DNA of 64,000 nt from Nakamurella lactea DSM 19367 (GTDB taxonomy: Bacteria > Actinomycetota > Actinomycetes > Mycobacteriales > Nakamurellaceae): positions 1 through 64,000 of the forward strand of contig NZ_AUFT01000017.1 of the NCBI RefSeq assembly GCF_000426645.1, read 5' to 3'. The translations under genes and the position numbers were made by a program. Positions 60,955 to 64,000 of the stretch are shown here, one piece after another (within the stretch, counting starts at the first letter, position 1; each line of letters begins with the position of its first letter). The notes under the pieces were generated by a model that saw nothing but the letters and a program-made list of their open reading frames with translations, had not been told where the DNA came from and did not search any database.

Positions 60955-62220
60955 ATGGGGGTGCCGGTGAAGCTGTTGACCAGCGAGTCGCAGTCCGCAC
61001 GCGCCGTTCCGTTGCGCCAGAGCCCGCCCGCGCTGCGCTGGTACTTCTTCCTGGTCGTCGCGGTGGCCGTCGCCGGGCTCGTGCTGGTGGTGGTGCTGGT
61101 CGGGTGGCAGCACGTCGGCCGGACGTTCTCCCAACCGGCGCTGTGGATCCTGTTGGCCCTCATCCTGGTCACCGATTCCTATCCGTTGACGCCGTGGTTG
61201 CGCGACGTGCGGGGCCAGATGCGGATCCACTGGTCGGCAGCGTTGCTGTCGGCGGCCCTGATCGGCTTCGGCCCGGCCACTCTGTTGGCGTACCCGTTCG
61301 TCACGGTGATCGCGGTGGTCAGCCTGGGCGGCGCCAAGTGGCGGATGGTGTTCAACATTGCCGTGGTGGTGATCGAGGGCCTGGTCGCCGCCGCGGTGCT
61401 GCAGCTGATCTGGGGTTCCTTCGACCCGGCCGTCGGACCGTCGGCCACCGTCCTGCTGATCAGCGGGCTGACGGTGGCCGCGATCTGGGAGGTGGTGAAC
61501 GTTGCCCTGATCACCACCGCGCAGCGGTTGGCCGGCGTCCAGGGGTGGTGGCACATCGCCAAGGAGGGGGCGCGGCGGACGGCGATGTGGCTGGCCGCGC
61601 TCACCACGGCGCCGCTGATCGCCGAGCTTTCGCAGACCGCACCGGTGATGTTGCCGGTGGTCGTGGTGGTGATCGTCGCTACCCACCACACGGTGGCGCT
61701 GAACACCCGCAGCAACGAGCAGGCCAGGACCGATCCGCTGACCGGGCTGCCGAACCGGGGCGCGGTGATGGCCCTGCTGGACAGTCGGCTCGGTCGCCGG
61801 TCGGGCCGCCGGCCGGACAAGGCCGTGGCGGACGTGACGGTGATGCTGATCGACCTGGACGGCTTCAAAGCCGTCAACGACACCCACGGCCACCAGGCGG
61901 GCGACGAGTTGTTGGTCGAGGTGGGTGCCAGGATCCGGGCGGTGGTGGGCAACGACAGCCTGGTCGGCCGGCTGGGCGGCGACGAGTTCCTGGTGGTCGG
62001 TGGCCACATCCCGGATCCGGATGCGCTGGCCCGGGTGATCGACACCGAGGTGGGCCGTTCGATGCAGCTGGAGGACGCGGTGACGTCGGTGAGTTGCTCG
62101 ATCGGCTGGGCCGTCGGCAAGCCCGGGATGGATCCGGTCGATCTGTTCCGGCTGGTCGACCGCGACCTCTACCGGATCAAGCGGACCCGGCCCGGCCAGC
62201 GCGACAGCGGCCCCCGCTGA
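60955..62220 (+). CDS. Membrane-anchored GGDEF diguanylate cyclase
   Basis: A 421-residue protein with about six transmembrane helices in residues 28-245, then a GGDEF domain. Key motifs: DPLTGLPNRGAV, LIDLDGFKAVNDTHGHQAGD, and GGDEF at 341-345. Catalytic residues are intact, so it should make cyclic di-GMP. The inhibitory RxxD site is absent (GNDS at the expected place), suggesting no product feedback. Start uncertain: ATG 60955 or GTG 60961, neither with a strong ribosome-binding site. Confidence 0.87.
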   Translation: MGVPVKLLTSESQSARAVPLRQSPPALRWYFFLVVAVAVAGLVLVVVLVGWQHVGRTFSQPALWILLALILVTDSYPLTPWLRDVRGQMRIHWSAALLSAALIGFGPATLLAYPFVTVIAVVSLGGAKWRMVFNIAVVVIEGLVAAAVLQLIWGSFDPAVGPSATVLLISGLTVAAIWEVVNVALITTAQRLAGVQGWWHIAKEGARRTAMWLAALTTAPLIAELSQTAPVMLPVVVVVIVATHHTVALNTRSNEQARTDPLTGLPNRGAVMALLDSRLGRRSGRRPDKAVADVTVMLIDLDGFKAVNDTHGHQAGDELLVEVGARIRAVVGNDSLVGRLGGDEFLVVGGHIPDPDALARVIDTEVGRSMQLEDAVTSVSCSIGWAVGKPGMDPVDLFRLVDRDLYRIKRTRPGQRDSGPR

Positions 62221-62269
62221 CGCGCCGACCGGGCCGGTACGCCCGGGCGCAGGCGGCAACCCGCCCGAT

Positions 62270-64000
62270 TCAGCCGGTGATCCCGGCGGTGGAGGCCACC
62301 ACGTCCTTCATCTTCTTGTTCAGCGCCTCGTAGAACATCGACAGCGGGAACTCGTCGTCCAGCACCCGATCCGTCAGCCCCTTGGGCGGACCGGCCAGCG
62401 GCAGCGCATCCCGCTCGCCGGCGGTGTACCGGGCCCAGTCGGACAGCGGGTTCGGGGTGAGAACGGAGCTCACCAGCTGGTAGGCGGCCAGCCAGTGGGC
62501 GACTTTCGGCCGGTCGATGGACTTCCAGTACAGCTCCTCGATCCGCCGGCCCAGCTCCAGCACCGGTTCGGTGACCGACTCCCAGTCGATGGTCAGCCGG
62601 TTGTCGGTCCAGTGCAGCACGCCGTGCTGGTGCAGCCAGGCGAACAGCAGCTGCCCGCCGAGCCCGTCGTAGTTGCGGGCCCGGTTTCCGGTGATCGGGA
62701 ACCGGAAGATGCGGTCGAAGATCACTGCGTACTGGACCATCCGGGCATGCGGGAAACCGCCCTGCTGCTGGAGTTTCACCGACTCGCGGAACGCGGTCAG
62801 GTCGCAGCGCAGCTCCTCGAGCGAGTACAGGAAGTACGGCATCCGCTGCTTGATCATGAACGGGTCGAACGGCAGGTCGCCGTGCATGTGGGTGCGATCG
62901 TGGATCAGGTCCCACATCACGAAGGTCCGCTCGGCCAGGTCCTGGTCGGCGACCAGTCGGGCGGCATCCGGCGGCAGCTGCAGACTCGTCACCTCGGCGG
63001 CGTTGCCGACCACCCGGCGGAATCGGGCGGCCTCCCGGTCGGCGAAGATGCCACCCCAGGTGAACTTCGGAAGTTCGCGCATGGCAACGGTTTCCGGGAA
63101 CAGCACCGCAGAGTTGGTGTCGTAGCCGGGGGTGAAGTCCAGGAACCGGATCGGCAGGAACAGCTTGTTGGAGTAGTCGCCCGCCTCCAGCTCGGCGATG
63201 AAGTCCGGCCAGATCACCTGCAGCAGAACGGCTTCCACCTTACGGTCGGGGCTGCCGTTCTGGGTGTACATCGGGAACAACACCAGGTGTTCGCGGCCGT
63301 CGACCCGGTTCTGGGCGGGAGCGAAGGCCTGCAGCGAGTCCAGGAAGTCGGGCTCGCCGAAGCCGCCGTCGGCCCACCGGGTGAAGTCCTTGACCAGGGC
63401 GGTCAGGTAGTCGGCGTCGTGCGGGAATTTCGGGGCGAGATCGTTGATGTCGTCGCAGATCCGGCCGACGAGCCGGCCGGCCAGTTCGTGCTGACCGGCG
63501 TCCGGCACCGAGCCGTCCTTGATCTGCAGGTCCTGCAGCCCCACCACGGCAGCCTTCAACGACTGCCAGCGCGGATCGGCCGCCAGGGCGTGGACGTCCC
63601 TGGCTTTCGGGGCTGACGGACGACGGGCCGCGTAGGTGGCCGCATTGAACAGCAGCTCCTGATAGGAGCCGGGGGCGTCAGAAATCCCGGCGCTGACGGC
63701 GAGCACCACGATCCGGCCGGAGCCGAGCTCGGAGATCGCGGCGACGGCGGCGCCGCCGGAGCGCAGCAGTGCTCCGGCCGGGCCGCTGAGCGCCAGGTTC
63801 CCGGTGGCCCGCAGCTGCTCGGTGTCGACCCGGGCGAGCAGGTCCTGGCCGGTGACGGCGGCGGTCTCCTCGCGGGTGGGGATCACCGGCGGCGCCTGGT
63901 GACCGTCGTCGTGGGTGGCGCCGGTGATCCCGGCGGCCGGCAGCTCGACGTCGGCGCCGAGCACCACCAGACCGAGGCCGTCGCGCACAGCGTCCAGGGT
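62270..64000 (-). CDS. DUF6421-type protein (5' end outside window)
   Basis: At least 577 codons, open to the window edge; the first in-frame start-like codon (GTG, 63988) is preceded by open frame, so the gene probably begins beyond 64000. The part after about residue 120 resembles DUF6421 proteins of actinobacteria, including HDRTHMHGDLPFDPFMIKQR and the C-terminal NKKMKDVVASTAGITG. The HDRTHMHGD stretch (His-rich) could be a metal site. Function unknown. An SDR and L-threonine aldolase nearby support the assignment. Confidence 0.7.
   Translation of the reverse strand, partial: TLDAVRDGLGLVVLGADVELPAAGITGATHDDGHQAPPVIPTREETAAVTGQDLLARVDTEQLRATGNLALSGPAGALLRSGGAAVAAISELGSGRIVVLAVSAGISDAPGSYQELLFNAATYAARRPSAPKARDVHALAADPRWQSLKAAVVGLQDLQIKDGSVPDAGQHELAGRLVGRICDDINDLAPKFPHDADYLTALVKDFTRWADGGFGEPDFLDSLQAFAPAQNRVDGREHLVLFPMYTQNGSPDRKVEAVLLQVIWPDFIAELEAGDYSNKLFLPIRFLDFTPGYDTNSAVLFPETVAMRELPKFTWGGIFADREAARFRRVVGNAAEVTSLQLPPDAARLVADQDLAERTFVMWDLIHDRTHMHGDLPFDPFMIKQRMPYFLYSLEELRCDLTAFRESVKLQQQGGFPHARMVQYAVIFDRIFRFPITGNRARNYDGLGGQLLFAWLHQHGVLHWTDNRLTIDWESVTEPVLELGRRIEELYWKSIDRPKVAHWLAAYQLVSSVLTPNPLSDWARYTAGERDALPLAGPPKGLTDRVLDDEFPLSMFYEALNKKMKDVVASTAGITG

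Overview
This is a high-GC actinobacterial chromosome segment. Signs of this are the strong GC bias at third codon positions, frequent GTG starts, ATGA/GTGA stop-start overlaps, an L25/Ctc protein with an acidic C-terminal tail, and an L-threonine aldolase / SDR / DUF6421-type neighbourhood. The genus cannot be fixed from the sequence; a Nakamurella-like soil or freshwater actinomycete is only a guess. I see no rRNA, tRNA, CRISPR array, phage or insertion sequence.

Layout. (1) 1-13919, minus strand: the N-terminal 4,639 residues of a giant secreted, modular, carbohydrate-binding surface protein; its 3' end lies outside the window. (2) 14163-16215: ribosomal protein L25 and a lipoprotein with an internal duplication. 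(3) 16365-57083: a roughly 40-kb catabolic island. (4) 57329-64000: housekeeping genes: msrB-msrA, L-threonine aldolase, NUDIX, SDR, a membrane GGDEF protein, and a DUF6421-type protein cut by the window edge.

The island holds four M81 (MlrC / microcystinase C-like) metallopeptidases and two complete dipeptide/oligopeptide ABC importers. It also holds two N-acyl-D-amino-acid deacylases, a D-serine-dehydratase-like enzyme, a gamma-glutamyltransferase, two near-duplicate COG3964-type amidohydrolases and an M14 deacylase. The remaining enzymes are a class III aminotransferase, a PLP lyase, RidA, an IlvD-like dehydratase missing two cluster cysteines, a D-2-hydroxyacid dehydrogenase, SDRs, and a MaoC / CaiB / CitE module. 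Two regulators (IclR and FCD-type GntR) are embedded in it. The genes form six to eight compact operons separated by short promoter regions.

Five of those promoter regions carry related 15-bp inverted repeats of the form TTYCR-N5-TGRAA. A different GntR-type operator (TGGTATCCGATACTA) lies between the gamma-glutamyltransferase and MaoC operons. I read the island as a regulon that imports peptides or amides, cleaves unusual (D-, gamma-linked, N-acyl) bonds, and feeds the residues into central metabolism. The enzyme set matches the parts list of a microcystin/nodularin-type cyclic peptide unusually well, although no MlrA is present. That is an inference, and the general alternative is turnover of D-amino-acid or gamma-glutamyl peptides.
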